A stretch of DNA of 38,963 bases from an uncultured Verrucomicrobiota bacterium. GTDB taxonomy: Bacteria; Verrucomicrobiota; Verrucomicrobiia; Verrucomicrobiales; Verrucomicrobiaceae. The translations under genes and the position numbers were made by a program. The stretch spans positions 1-38,963 of the forward strand of contig CAILZI010000186.1 of assembly GCA_903838675.1 (NCBI GenBank), written 5' to 3'. Under the pieces are notes generated by a model. That model did not search any database and was not told the origin of the DNA. It was given only the letters and a program-made list of their open reading frames with translations. Below are positions 25,252 through 33,867 of this stretch, one piece after another. The first letter of the stretch is position 1. Each line of letters begins with the position of its first letter.

Positions 25252-26655
25252 TTAGTAGCGGTAGTGATCGGTCTTGTAGGGGCCTTCGACAGGAACGCCG
25301 ATGTAGTCGGCCTGTTCCTTGGAGAGGGTCGTGAGCTTCACACCGATCTTGGCGAGGTGGAGGCGGGCGACTTCTTCGTCGAGCTTCTTGGGAAGCACGG
25401 TGACGCCGACGGGGCGGGTGTCCTTGGTTTCCCAGAGTTCGATCTGCGCGAGGGTCTGGTTGGTGAAGCTGTTGCTCATCACGAAGCTCGGATGGCCGGT
25501 GGCGCAGCCGAGGTTCACGAGGCGGCCTTCAGCCAGCATGAAGATGCTGTTGCCAGCCGGGAAGGTGTACTTGTCCACCTGGGGCTTGAGGTTGAGGCGC
25601 TTGACGTCCGTGCGGGCGTTGAGCTTGTCCACCTGGATCTCGTTGTCGAAGTGACCGATGTTGCAGACGATGGCCTGGTCCTTCATCTTCTCCATGTGGG
25701 CGAGGGTGATGATGTCCTTGTTGCCGGTGGTGGTGACGTAGATGTCGCCGTAGCCAAGGGTGTCTTCGATGGGCATGACGCGATGGCCTTCCATGGCGGC
25801 CTGAAGGGCACACACAGGGTCGATTTCGGTGACGATGACCTGGGCGCCCATGCCGCGAAGGGCAGCGGCGCAGCCTTTGCCCACGTCGCCGTAGCCGCAC
25901 ACGACTCCGACTTTGCCGGCGATCATGACGTCGGTGGCACGCTTGATGCCGTCGAGGAGGGATTCGCGGCAGCCGTAGAGGTTGTCGAACTTGGACTTGG
26001 TGACGCTGTCGTTCACGTTGATGGCAGGGAAGAGCAGCTTGCCGGCCTTGGCCATTTCATAGAGGCGATGCACGCCGGTGGTGGTCTCTTCGGAGACGCC
26101 CTTCAGATCTTTGACGATCGTGTGGAAAATGCCGGGCTGGTTCTTGGCGATGTCCTTGAGGAGGTCCTTGATGACCTTCACTTCGTGATTGTCGGAGGGG
26201 GAATCGACCCACTTGTCGCCGTTTTCCATTTCATAACCCTTGTGGATGAGGAGGGTGACGTCGCCACCGTCATCGACGATGAGCTCAGGGCCTTTGTCTC
26301 CTGGGAAGATGATGGCCTTCCAGGTGCACCACCAGTATTCTTCGAGGGTCTCACCCTTCCAGGCAAAGACGGGGGTGCCGGTGGCGGCGATGCCAGCAGC
26401 AGCGTGGTCCTGGGTGGAGAAAATGTTGCAGGAAGCCCAGCGGACATCAGCACCGAGTTCCTTGAGCGTCTCGATGAGCACGCCGGTCTGGATGGTCATG
26501 TGCAGGGAGCCGGTGATGCGGACGCCAGCGAGAGGCTTCTTGGGGCCGTACTTCTCGCGGGTGGCCATGAGGCCGGGCATTTCGCTCTCGGCGATGTCGA
26601 GTTCTTTGCGGCCGAAGTCGGCGAGGGCGATGTCTTTTACTTTAAAGTCGGACAT
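25252..26655 (-). CDS. ahcY: Adenosylhomocysteinase
   Basis: An NAD-dependent enzyme that splits S-adenosylhomocysteine into adenosine and homocysteine, clearing the product of all SAM methyl transfers. Diagnostic stretches: ITGSLHMTIQTGVLIETL (47-64), CNIFSTQDHAAAGIA (76-90), NVNDSVTKSKFDN (213-225), the NAD-binding GYGDVGKG (254-261) and the carboxyl end GPYKTDHYRY. At 467 residues it is a typical bacterial long form. The start is the ATG read from 26655 (MSDFKVKDIALADFG). There is a terminator after the gene and a strong palindrome 43-66 bp upstream of the start. A DUF1080 gene is divergent across the same spacer. Confidence 0.98.
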   Translation of the reverse strand: MSDFKVKDIALADFGRKELDIAESEMPGLMATREKYGPKKPLAGVRITGSLHMTIQTGVLIETLKELGADVRWASCNIFSTQDHAAAGIAATGTPVFAWKGETLEEYWWCTWKAIIFPGDKGPELIVDDGGDVTLLIHKGYEMENGDKWVDSPSDNHEVKVIKDLLKDIAKNQPGIFHTIVKDLKGVSEETTTGVHRLYEMAKAGKLLFPAINVNDSVTKSKFDNLYGCRESLLDGIKRATDVMIAGKVGVVCGYGDVGKGCAAALRGMGAQVIVTEIDPVCALQAAMEGHRVMPIEDTLGYGDIYVTTTGNKDIITLAHMEKMKDQAIVCNIGHFDNEIQVDKLNARTDVKRLNLKPQVDKYTFPAGNSIFMLAEGRLVNLGCATGHPSFVMSNSFTNQTLAQIELWETKDTRPVGVTVLPKKLDEEVARLHLAKIGVKLTTLSKEQADYIGVPVEGPYKTDHYRY

Positions 26656-26690
26656 GAGGTGTGTGTCGTGGGTTCAGGTTAGGGTGAAAT

Positions 26691-26728
26691 GGAACGGATC
26701 AACGTATCAGGATACGTTGATATGTTCC
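26691..26728. promoter_or_regulatory. Near-perfect palindrome between ahcY and the divergent DUF1080 gene
   Basis: Inner arms atcaacgtat (26698-26707) and atacgttgat (26712-26721) are perfect around a 4-base centre. Outer arms ggaac (26691-26695) and gttcc (26724-26728) continue the symmetry after two unpaired bases on each side. The compact symmetry fits a dimeric regulator site. ArsR-family regulators of the SahR type are known to control SAH/methionine-cycle genes through short palindromes, so that is the best guess here; I see no such regulator gene in the window. It is too small and simple for an SAH or SAM riboswitch. Confidence 0.6.
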
Positions 26729-26794
26729 AAATAGTTGCTCGGATGTCAAACGGGGATTTATCGGGCAGAGAAGGACCGTTTGAAGCTGACCACC

Positions 26795-27436
26795 ATGATG
26801 AAACCAGCCTCCCTCCTCGCGTTCCTCTGCCTCGCTTTGTCCCTGCATGCCGAAGACCTCCGCCCTGCGGGAGATGCGGCTGGTTTCGTGCCGCTCTTCA
26901 ACGGCAAGGACCTCGCGGGCTGGAAAACCACGGGCAACTGGGTCGTCGAAGCCGACGGCAGCGTCTCACTGCACCCGCGTGAGGGCGAGAAGGGCTGGCA
27001 GCGATATGATGCCTACATCGCCACCGAGAAGCTGTACGGTGACTTCGTGCTCGATCTCGAATTCAAGATCAACGCGAAGGGCAACAGCGGCGTGTTCATG
27101 CGCGTGGGTGACATGAAAGAGCCTGTGAAAACCGGTTTCGAAGTGCAGATCCTAGACACCTACGGCCTCGAAAAACCTGGTCACCATGACTGTGGCGGCA
27201 TCGTGCATGGCATCGGTCCTTCCAAAAACATGGTGAAACCCGCCGGTGAATGGAATCGCTACACCATCACCGTCAAAGGCCGCAGCGTGAAGGTGGTCTT
27301 CAATGACGAGCAGGTCATCGACACCAGCCTTGATGACATCAAGATGGCGGACCGTCCGAATGTGGGGCAGATCGCCTTTCAAGACGAAGCGCTGCGTGTG
27401 TGGTATCGCAACGTGCGAATCAAGGAGCTGAAGTAG
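26795..27436 (+). CDS. Secreted DUF1080 (3-keto-disaccharide hydrolase-like) protein (213 aa)
   Basis: Starts at one of two adjacent ATGs (26795, 26798); I reject the longer frame from 26735 because it precedes the signal peptide. A Sec signal is followed by the mature protein from about residue 20. DUF1080 marks: FVPLFNGKDLAGWK (31-44), DFVLDLEFKINAKGNSGVFMRVGD, FEVQILDTYG, GEWNRYTITVKG and the ending VWYRNVRIKEL. This family is a concanavalin-like beta-sandwich; members hydrolyse 3-keto-glycosides or only bind sugars, and which applies is not visible. It is divergent from ahcY and followed 28 bp later by a GNAT gene on the same strand. A second, truncated member lies at the window end. Confidence 0.93.
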   Translation: MMKPASLLAFLCLALSLHAEDLRPAGDAAGFVPLFNGKDLAGWKTTGNWVVEADGSVSLHPREGEKGWQRYDAYIATEKLYGDFVLDLEFKINAKGNSGVFMRVGDMKEPVKTGFEVQILDTYGLEKPGHHDCGGIVHGIGPSKNMVKPAGEWNRYTITVKGRSVKVVFNDEQVIDTSLDDIKMADRPNVGQIAFQDEALRVWYRNVRIKELK

Positions 27437-27464
27437 CTGGCTGGAGTCTACCGCTTTTTGGACT

Positions 27465-28223
27465 ATGAATGACCGCCTTTTACTTGGTGTCATTTACGGT
27501 GTGATGGTCTACCACCTGTTTCTCAAACGACCCCTGGGCCGATGGTTGCAGCAAGGTTTCCTGAGACAGGGACGTGTGGCAAAAGCCCAAACCCATTTGT
27601 TCAACCTGCTGGTGGGTCTGCGGCTGGTGCCGCCGATAACCCTGCCAAACATCGACATCCAAAAGCTCACGGAGAAGCCGCTGCCAACTGAGTATGAAGT
27701 CCGCCTTTGGAAGCCTGACGACACTCAGGCATGCCTGGAGATTTACCAAATGAACGCGCCGGGGCGCTTCCCTGCCGAGGTAGCGCAGGAGTTTGAGGAA
27801 GTGCTGAAGAGGGACGACGGCTCCATGATGGTCGTAGAGCACAAGGGCCGCATCGTCGCCTGTGGCGGCACATCTTTAGATGGCAGCCAGGTGACGTTGA
27901 TTTACGGCTTGATCCATCCCGAGTTTCAGAGAAAGGGCGTTGGTCGGTTGCTCCTGCTCTCGCGACTGGCGAGGCTCAATAGGCCACCAGTCGTCGTCCA
28001 GATCCATGCGGTCGAAGACTCGATTGGCTACTATGAACGTTACGGGTTTGTTCGCTTCTCCCTGTGGCATTCTCAAAACGGAGATGCCCACCCCAGCGCT
28101 GGGACAACACTGCAATCGGAACATCGTCGAAATATTGCTGTGTTTCTCGTTACCGAAGGTTACCCCCTGCTGCAAAGCTTGAATTCATCAACAGAAGAAG
28201 TGGCCGCAAATCTAGGTGTTTGA
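27465..28223 (+). CDS. GNAT-family N-acetyltransferase (252 aa)
   Basis: The amino end has a hydrophobic stretch (LLLGVIYGVMVYHLFL, 5-20) that may be a membrane anchor. It is followed by a basic linker (KRPLGRWLQQGFLRQGRVAK). The GNAT fold starts at about 77 (YEVRLWKPDDTQACLEIY). Motif A is LIHPEFQRKGVGRLLLLSRLA (149-169), with the Q/R-x-x-G-x-G acetyl-CoA loop at 155-160. Later, DSIGYYERYGFVRF is the usual motif B. The acceptor is unknown. It is convergent with the acyltransferase gene, with only 8 bp between the stops. Confidence 0.88.
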   Translation: MNDRLLLGVIYGVMVYHLFLKRPLGRWLQQGFLRQGRVAKAQTHLFNLLVGLRLVPPITLPNIDIQKLTEKPLPTEYEVRLWKPDDTQACLEIYQMNAPGRFPAEVAQEFEEVLKRDDGSMMVVEHKGRIVACGGTSLDGSQVTLIYGLIHPEFQRKGVGRLLLLSRLARLNRPPVVVQIHAVEDSIGYYERYGFVRFSLWHSQNGDAHPSAGTTLQSEHRRNIAVFLVTEGYPLLQSLNSSTEEVAANLGV

Positions 28224-28231
28224 GGAAGTCA

Positions 28232-28831
28232 CTATTGCCGCAGTTTCAGCACCGCATCTCGTGCCCTCACGAGGAAATCCAGTTTTGATTCGTCCTCTTC
28301 CAGGCGAATCGGTTCGCCAAAAGTGACGCTGCCAAGAACGGGCACGGGGAGGATTTCGCCTTTGGGGAGGATGCGGTTGAGGTTTTCCATCCACACGGGA
28401 ACGAGCTGCACATCCGGTCGTTTCTTGGCGAGGTGGAAGAGACCGGGCTTGAAGGGCTGAGGCTCAGGACTGGTCTGGCGGCCGCCTTCGGGAAAGAGGA
28501 TGAGCGAGTGGCGGTCTCCCATCGCATTGACCATTTCGACCAAGGGATTCGACTCCGGTGTGGGCTTTTTGCGCTCGATGAGCACGGCATTGAAAACATG
28601 GCAGGCCAGAAAGGGGCGCACGCGCCCGACCGACCAGTAGTCTTTGGCACCGACCATGCGAGTGACTGCACGCACCGGTGGTGGCAGCGAGGCCCAGAGG
28701 ACGGGCCCGTCGAGATTGCTGGTGTGATTGGCGAAGTAAACCCGCTGCACCAATTCCGGCGCACAGCCCTGCCAGCGGGCGACGGAACCGGAAAACACGC
28801 GCAGCGATCCGGCGATGAGACTGCGAATCAT
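28232..28831 (-). CDS. 1-acylglycerol-3-phosphate acyltransferase-like protein (PlsC family, 199 aa)
   Basis: A lysophospholipid acyltransferase. Motif I is NHTSNLDGP with H36-x4-D41; motif II is around GAKDYWSVGRVRPFLA (61-76); motif III is FPEGGRQ (113-119, usual form FPEGTR); a PVW near 147 matches motif IV. At 199 residues it is at the short end of the PlsC family. It adds an acyl chain to lysophosphatidate or a related acceptor at the membrane; the acceptor cannot be told. It is divergent from the P-type ATPase, with 72 bp between the starts. Confidence 0.9.
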   Translation of the reverse strand: MIRSLIAGSLRVFSGSVARWQGCAPELVQRVYFANHTSNLDGPVLWASLPPPVRAVTRMVGAKDYWSVGRVRPFLACHVFNAVLIERKKPTPESNPLVEMVNAMGDRHSLILFPEGGRQTSPEPQPFKPGLFHLAKKRPDVQLVPVWMENLNRILPKGEILPVPVLGSVTFGEPIRLEEDESKLDFLVRARDAVLKLRQ

Positions 28832-28903
28832 GTGCAGATGATGTGCGAAGAAGTACAGGTTGTCACGCGGCTTGCTTGTTCGTAGTGATTCACTTTCACA
28901 CGC

Positions 28904-31156
28904 ATGCCGAATTCCACGCCAGCACCTCCCGACTCGTCCACCTGGATGGCAGCGCTGGCGGAATTCCTGATGGATGAGCCGGCCATTGAATCGATTCGGT
29001 TGAATCCGGATTCAAAGCGGGTCGAAATGGCGACCCTGGGGCGGGTGGATGGAGAACTGCTGCAAGCGAAGCTCTCCGAGGTGCTGCGTGCGGTGGATGC
29101 CAAATGGCTGAAGCAGAGCGGCCAGGTGCCACTGAGCAACGGCATGCTGGCGGTGCAGCAGAAGGCGGACGGGGCCTTCGTGCTGGAAAAACCCTCCTGC
29201 CCGACGGCACCCAAGTTTTGGAAATGGCGGGACTTTGCGTGGCCGGAACCGGATGAGATGGAGCAGGAGAGCGACAATGAGTGGCGGGTGCTGGCACTGC
29301 AGGCGGGCATTTGTGCCGTGACGCTGCTGGCGGGCTACATCACCGAGCGATTCTTTTCCGCACCCTCCTGGCTGCCCAAAAGCTTGTTCGCCATCTCGCT
29401 GATTTCCGGTGGCTGGGACGCCGCGAAGGACACCTGGGAAAACCTGTGTGAGCGGCGGCTTGACGTGCATTTCCTGATGCTGGCGGTCGCCACCGGTGCG
29501 GTGTCGATTGGCGCGTGGGAGGAAGGAGCGCTGCTGTTGTTTCTGTTTTCGACCTCGGGCGCCCTGGAGCATTTTGTGATGTTCCGCACGCACCGGGAGA
29601 TCAATGCCCTGACCAAGGCGGCACCTAAATTTGCGCATGTGCTGCTGCCTGATGGGACGACCACCGACCGTGGTGTGCAGACGCTGCAGGTGGGGGATGT
29701 GATCTTGGTGAAGCCTGATGAGCTCTTCGCCGTGGATGGTACGGTCATTTCGGGCTCGACAGCGGCTGATGAATCGACGCTGACCGGCGAGGCGGTGCCG
29801 ATCCCCAAGGAAACAGGTGCGCCGATTTACGGCGGCACTTTGAACCAATGGGGTCTGGTGGAGGTGCGAGTGGACCGCCCGGCCACGCAGAGCGCGCTGG
29901 CGAAAATCATCACGCTGATCGAGACTGCGCAGCATCTGCGTGCGCCAAGCCAGCGCTTCACGGACCGCTTTGGCACGCGCTACACGATCCTCACGCTCGG
30001 CGTCGTGGCGCTGATGTTTTTCGTGTGGTGGCTGGGTTTTGGCATTCCGCCTTTTGAAAATGTGGCGGGATCGAAATCTTCGTTTTACCGCGCCATGACG
30101 CTGCTGGTGGTGATGAGCCCGTGCGCTCTGGTGCTGTCGATTCCCTCGGCCATTCTGGCGGCGATTGCCTGGGGCGCGCGGCGTGGGGTGCTGTTCCGTG
30201 GTGGTGCTGCGATTGAAAAGCTCGCCGAAGTGGATGTCATCGCCATGGACAAAACTGGGACGCTTACGGAGGGCGAACTGAAGGTGACGAAGATCGAAAG
30301 CTTTCCCGCCGGCCGGGAGCAGGATGTGCTGCGCATCGCCGCGAGCCTGGAGGCAAATTCGAACCATCCCATCGCGCGTGCGATCACTCAATTTGCCAAG
30401 GCGAAGGGCATCGTGGTGGACAAACTGGCCGAGTTTCAATCGATCACCGGCCAGGGGCTGCGTGGGCGCACGGAGGCTGGCCTGAGCTACGTGGGCAGGC
30501 GCGAACTCGTCAAAGACAGCGCCTTGGGCGAGGTGCTGGCCGGGGTGCCAGACGCACCACTGGGCTTCAGCGAGGTCTGGGTACTGCATGAGCAGATCGT
30601 GGGGCGAGTGCTGCTCAAGGATGAAATCCGGGCCGGCAGCCGGGCCGTGTTGGAAAAACTGGCCGCCGAAGGAGTACGCACGATCATGCTGACCGGAGAC
30701 CGCCGTGCGGCGGCGATCGAAGTGGGGGAGAAACTCGGCATCGCTGAAGTGCGTGCCGGACTGCACCCGGAAGACAAGGTGGCCGCCATCCGTGAGCTGA
30801 CATTGGCCGGACACAAGGTGGCGATGATCGGTGATGGGGTGAACGATGCGCCGAGCCTGGCCGCAGCCTACGTTTCCGTGGCGATGGGCGCGCGTGGCAG
30901 TGACGCGGCGCTGGAGCAGAGCGACGTGGTGCTGATGCAGGACAAAATCGAAAAACTGCTCTCGGCACGGCGCATCAGCCAGCGTGCGCGGCGCATCATC
31001 CAGCAGAACCTGATCATCTCGCTGGGCAGTGTGATCGTGATGGCGGTGGCGTCGCTGTTTGGCATCGTGCCGCTGACTCTGGGCGTATTGACGCATGAGG
31101 GCAGCACGGTTGTGGTGTGTTTGAACAGTCTGCGACTGTTGTTTGAGAAGGAGTGA
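28904..31156 (+). CDS. P1B-4-type heavy-metal-translocating ATPase (750 aa)
   Basis: An ATP-driven metal exporter in the inner membrane. Residues 1-90 look like a degenerate HMA domain without its CxxC. Catalytic marks: actuator TLTGE (292-296), TM metal motif SPC (405-407) in VVMSPCALVLSIPSA, phosphorylation site DKTGTLTEG (449-457), SNHPIARAI and GDGVNDAPSLA. Near the end is HEGSTVVVCLNSLRLLFEK (731-749). The pairing of SPC with HEGST marks the P1B-4 subgroup, whose members move Co2+, Zn2+, Cd2+ or Fe2+. The precise metal is not visible. It is divergent from plsC; a small membrane protein gene follows 80 bp later on the same strand. Confidence 0.94.
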   Translation: MPNSTPAPPDSSTWMAALAEFLMDEPAIESIRLNPDSKRVEMATLGRVDGELLQAKLSEVLRAVDAKWLKQSGQVPLSNGMLAVQQKADGAFVLEKPSCPTAPKFWKWRDFAWPEPDEMEQESDNEWRVLALQAGICAVTLLAGYITERFFSAPSWLPKSLFAISLISGGWDAAKDTWENLCERRLDVHFLMLAVATGAVSIGAWEEGALLLFLFSTSGALEHFVMFRTHREINALTKAAPKFAHVLLPDGTTTDRGVQTLQVGDVILVKPDELFAVDGTVISGSTAADESTLTGEAVPIPKETGAPIYGGTLNQWGLVEVRVDRPATQSALAKIITLIETAQHLRAPSQRFTDRFGTRYTILTLGVVALMFFVWWLGFGIPPFENVAGSKSSFYRAMTLLVVMSPCALVLSIPSAILAAIAWGARRGVLFRGGAAIEKLAEVDVIAMDKTGTLTEGELKVTKIESFPAGREQDVLRIAASLEANSNHPIARAITQFAKAKGIVVDKLAEFQSITGQGLRGRTEAGLSYVGRRELVKDSALGEVLAGVPDAPLGFSEVWVLHEQIVGRVLLKDEIRAGSRAVLEKLAAEGVRTIMLTGDRRAAAIEVGEKLGIAEVRAGLHPEDKVAAIRELTLAGHKVAMIGDGVNDAPSLAAAYVSVAMGARGSDAALEQSDVVLMQDKIEKLLSARRISQRARRIIQQNLIISLGSVIVMAVASLFGIVPLTLGVLTHEGSTVVVCLNSLRLLFEKE

Positions 31157-31236
31157 CGCAGCCTGCCATTTTCCATCTGGACAACTCCGTGCTGGACGAT
31201 TCCCCCCTTTTCTTCATAGAGTAACTGAAAATCGGC

Positions 31237-31398
31237 ATGCGCATTCTATCCAAAGTCCTCTGGACCCTCGCTTTCCTCGTCGCCACTTTTGTCTGGATGG
31301 TGCTCTTTGAGCACGGATTCAGCATGAAGGGTCTGACTGAAGGAACGGGAGCAGAACTGCGTGGCATCGCCGCCTGGTTTGGTGGCGGAAAAAAATAG
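31237..31398 (+). CDS. Small membrane protein (53 aa)
   Basis: The product opens MRILSKVLWTLAFLVATFVW and continues MVLFEHGF; it is one membrane helix (about residues 5-24) with a positive amino end. The tail is a short polar segment ending GGGKK. It starts 80 bp after the metal ATPase stop and ends 47 bp before the TPR gene, same strand. The helix and codon pattern make it a credible gene, but the function is unknown. It may share a transcript with the TPR gene. Confidence 0.7.
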   Translation: MRILSKVLWTLAFLVATFVWMVLFEHGFSMKGLTEGTGAELRGIAAWFGGGKK

Positions 31399-31445
31399 CC
31401 GCCACCGACATTCCATTCAACCCCTTCAAGCCCCCCCCAAAGAAT

Positions 31446-32813
31446 ATGATCGTTAGTGAAGCCGAACTCGACCCCAAGTACCAAGCCCTGTGGAAAAAAG
31501 CCCTCATTTCCGCCGAGCGGAAGAACTGGGAGTATGTCATCGACCAAGTGCTGCCCATCGTGACGGCCAACGTAGGATTTCTGGACGGCCGCAAACTGCT
31601 GCGCAGCGCTGAGGGCGAAATCGCCGGCAGCGGAAAGAAGTTCAGTTTCGGCCTGGGTAGCTTCAAGCCCAGCTCCAAAAAAGATCCGGCGGAGACGATC
31701 GCCGAGATGGAAGAAAATGTGTTCCGCAAGGACCCGTTCAACCTCACCGCGAATGAGCAGCTGTTTGATCTGGCGATGAAGCTGCAATTCTCGGAGCTGG
31801 CGTCGTTTGCGCTGGAGACCATCCGGGGCGGGCATCCTGAGAACACCAAGAACATGCACAAGCTGGCGCAGCACTACATGGCGATCGGTCTGCCGGAAAA
31901 AGCCTCCGCCACCTACAACGCGATCTTGAAGGTCAACCCGCGTGACATGGAAGCCATGCAGGGGGAAAAGAACTCCGCGGCACAAAGCTCCATCAAAAAT
32001 CAGGGCTGGGGCTCCGCCAACTTCAAGGATGCGATGAAGGATTCCGGCGAAGCCGCCAAGCTGGAAATGCTCAGCCGCCAGGGAATGACGAATGAGCAGA
32101 TGGAGCAGTTCCTTGCGGAAACCATCGAGCAATACAACGCCGACCAGGGGAACATCGTCATCGTCAAACGCATGTCGGATCTGTATGAGCGCCTCGGCCA
32201 GCTCGAGACGGCACTGATGTTTTACGATTACGCCCTAACTCTGAACGCCGGTGACGTGGCGCTCCAGCGCAAGGTGGAAATCCTGCGCGACAAGGTGCAG
32301 GACCAGAAGATCGAGGAATACGAGCGCGAAATCGAAACTGACCCCGATGCGCCCGACATTGATGACAAACGCGCGCAGCTGGCCGAAATCCGCCGCCAGC
32401 GCGCCAGTGTCGTCATCAGCGAAGCCAAGACCCGAGTGGACCGCAACCCGACGGACAAAACGCTGCGCTACGAACTGGGCCAGGCCTACTTCAGTGCAGG
32501 AATGTACGGCGAGGCGCTGCCCGAGCTGCAGCAGGCAAAGTCGAACCCCAACATGCGCATCAAGGCGATCCTCATGCTGGGCCGCTGCTTTGAGCGCAAG
32601 AACATGAACGACCTGGCCAAAACCTCACTGCTGGAGGCCTCCAAAGAGCTGCTCGTCATGGATGCCACCAAGAAGGAAGTGCTCTACGAGCTGGCCAACG
32701 TGCTTGAAAAAATGGGCGACAAGACGGCAAGTCTTGAGGCGCTCAAGGAAATCTACAACGCCGACTACGGCTACAAGGACGTGGCGAAGCGGGTGGAGTC
32801 CTCCTACTCGTAA
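31446..32813 (+). CDS. Tetratricopeptide-repeat protein (455 aa)
   Basis: No signal peptide, so cytoplasmic or held at the membrane by a partner. Helical repeats: residues 10-40 (PKYQALWKKALISAERKNWEYVIDQ), about 137-165 (HKLAQHYMAIGLPEKASATYN) and 246-275 (RMSDLYERLGQLETALMFYDYAL). In the C-terminal half, YELGQAYFSAGMYGEALPELQQAK and ILMLGRCFERKNMNDLAKTSL show the TPR consensus clearly. A charged coiled-coil stretch (KVEILRDKVQDQKIEEYEREIE) lies in between. TPRs mediate protein contacts; no partner is visible, though the 53-residue membrane protein immediately upstream is a candidate. A strong terminator follows 28 bp after the stop. Confidence 0.88.
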   Translation: MIVSEAELDPKYQALWKKALISAERKNWEYVIDQVLPIVTANVGFLDGRKLLRSAEGEIAGSGKKFSFGLGSFKPSSKKDPAETIAEMEENVFRKDPFNLTANEQLFDLAMKLQFSELASFALETIRGGHPENTKNMHKLAQHYMAIGLPEKASATYNAILKVNPRDMEAMQGEKNSAAQSSIKNQGWGSANFKDAMKDSGEAAKLEMLSRQGMTNEQMEQFLAETIEQYNADQGNIVIVKRMSDLYERLGQLETALMFYDYALTLNAGDVALQRKVEILRDKVQDQKIEEYEREIETDPDAPDIDDKRAQLAEIRRQRASVVISEAKTRVDRNPTDKTLRYELGQAYFSAGMYGEALPELQQAKSNPNMRIKAILMLGRCFERKNMNDLAKTSLLEASKELLVMDATKKEVLYELANVLEKMGDKTASLEALKEIYNADYGYKDVAKRVESSYS

Positions 32814-32841
32814 TCGATTTATTTGCCTGGTTGATCCTGCC

Positions 32842-32878
32842 AACACCCCGTTTCGCATTCCGAAACGGGGTGTTTTTT
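32842..32878 (+). terminator. Strong intrinsic terminator after the TPR gene
   Basis: Perfect 14-bp arms aacaccccgtttcg (32842-32855) and cgaaacggggtgtt (32861-32874), loop cattc, then further T residues to 32878. It would end the metal ATPase/small protein/TPR transcript and separate it from the TerC gene. Confidence 0.95.
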
Positions 32879-32909
32879 CTTTGCCGCCAAATGGTACTGG
32901 AAAGGCGGA

Positions 32910-33821
32910 ATGCGTCCGCCATCATACAGGCTGATGATATTCGAATTTCTCGCCGCCACGGACGTCTGGACCACAGTCAAAGATGGCGTCCCCGTAGTGC
33001 TCGCCCTGATCCTGATCGAAGGACTGCTCTCAGTGGACAATGCGCTGGCCATCGCGGCCATGGCATCCCATCTGGATGAGAAGCAGCGGAAGAAGGCGAT
33101 GAACATCGGCTACGCCGGCGCTTATGGCTTTCGCATCGTGGCGCTGCTCACCGCCAGCCTGATCATGGACAACCAATGGCTGATGCTGGTGGGCTCGCTC
33201 TACCTCGTGTGGCTGATGTGCTCCCATTTTGCGGATCAGGGGGATGAAGGGGAGGACGGCGATGGCAAAGCCAAGAAGGTCCCGCAAAGCTTTGCCAAAA
33301 CGATCGCGATGATCGCTTTCCTGGATCTGAGCCTGAGCTTTGACAACGTCGTGGCCGCCGTGGCCTTCGCAAGGGACAGCAAGGTGCTGGTTTATATTGG
33401 TGTGACACTGGGCATCATCACGCTGCGTCTGGTGGCTGGCTACTGCATCAAGCTGCTCGAACGCCAGCCCTGGCTGGAGCACACCGCGTTTCTGCTTGTG
33501 GGCTTCGTGGGCCTGCTGCTCGGGCTTGAGCTTTATTGGGACCAAAGCGTCAAACAGGTGGTCGCAATCGGTGGTTTCAGCCTCATCGGTGAGGCGGAGG
33601 GGCACTACCACATTGCCAAGGCAGTTAAATTTGCCGGCATCATCGGCATCATCCTTGTTCACCTGGCTTATGAGAAAAACGCCGCGGTCAAAGCCGTGCT
33701 GCGTCCGGTGATGCGCCTGCTGCTCCTGCCTGCACGATTGATTTCTGGACTGGCCGGCGCGGTCTTTGGCGCGATCGCCTGGCCGTTCCGTGCCGCATGG
33801 AATGCGGTGGCCCGAAAATAA
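32910..33821 (+). CDS. TerC-family integral membrane protein (303 aa)
   Basis: About seven to eight membrane helices. Acidic TerC motifs lie in helices: IEGLLSVDNALAIAAMAS (about 36-53) and FLDLSLSFDNVVAAVAFA (about 139-156), each with the D/N pair that binds metal in this family; FLLVGFVGLLLGLELYW comes later. TerC/Alx/YkoY proteins move Mn2+ or other ions and occur next to tellurium genes in some bacteria, but no tellurium gene is here. I prefer the ATG at 32910, which has a good AAAGG four bases upstream; ATG 32934 is an alternative. A hairpin follows the stop codon, and the next gene is convergent. Confidence 0.9.
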   Translation: MRPPSYRLMIFEFLAATDVWTTVKDGVPVVLALILIEGLLSVDNALAIAAMASHLDEKQRKKAMNIGYAGAYGFRIVALLTASLIMDNQWLMLVGSLYLVWLMCSHFADQGDEGEDGDGKAKKVPQSFAKTIAMIAFLDLSLSFDNVVAAVAFARDSKVLVYIGVTLGIITLRLVAGYCIKLLERQPWLEHTAFLLVGFVGLLLGLELYWDQSVKQVVAIGGFSLIGEAEGHYHIAKAVKFAGIIGIILVHLAYEKNAAVKAVLRPVMRLLLLPARLISGLAGAVFGAIAWPFRAAWNAVARK

Positions 33822-33824
33822 GAA

Positions 33825-33848
33825 TCCCCCGGCTTTCAGGCCGGGGGA
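33825..33848. terminator. GC-rich hairpin after the TerC gene
   Basis: tcccccggc (33825-33833) pairs with gccggggga (33840-33848), loop tttcag, four bases after the TAA. There is no T-run on either strand, so it may mark or help 3' end formation between convergent genes rather than be a classic terminator. Confidence 0.6.
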
Positions 33849-33867
33849 CTCCGTGATTTGTGTGATG

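Noticed and set aside
25132..26682. 516-codon open frame antisense to ahcY
   Set aside because: Shadow of ahcY; the Val/Gly/Asp/His-rich composition is typical of an antisense frame and no motif is present.
26656..26794. SAM or SAH riboswitch upstream of ahcY
   Set aside because: Only a simple symmetric hairpin is present; the multi-helix core and conserved loops of known SAM/SAH riboswitches are not seen.
29012..31096. 694-codon open frame antisense to the P-type ATPase
   Set aside because: Long only because of high GC and strong codon bias of the ATPase on the other strand; the product is His/Gln/Arg-rich with no domain.
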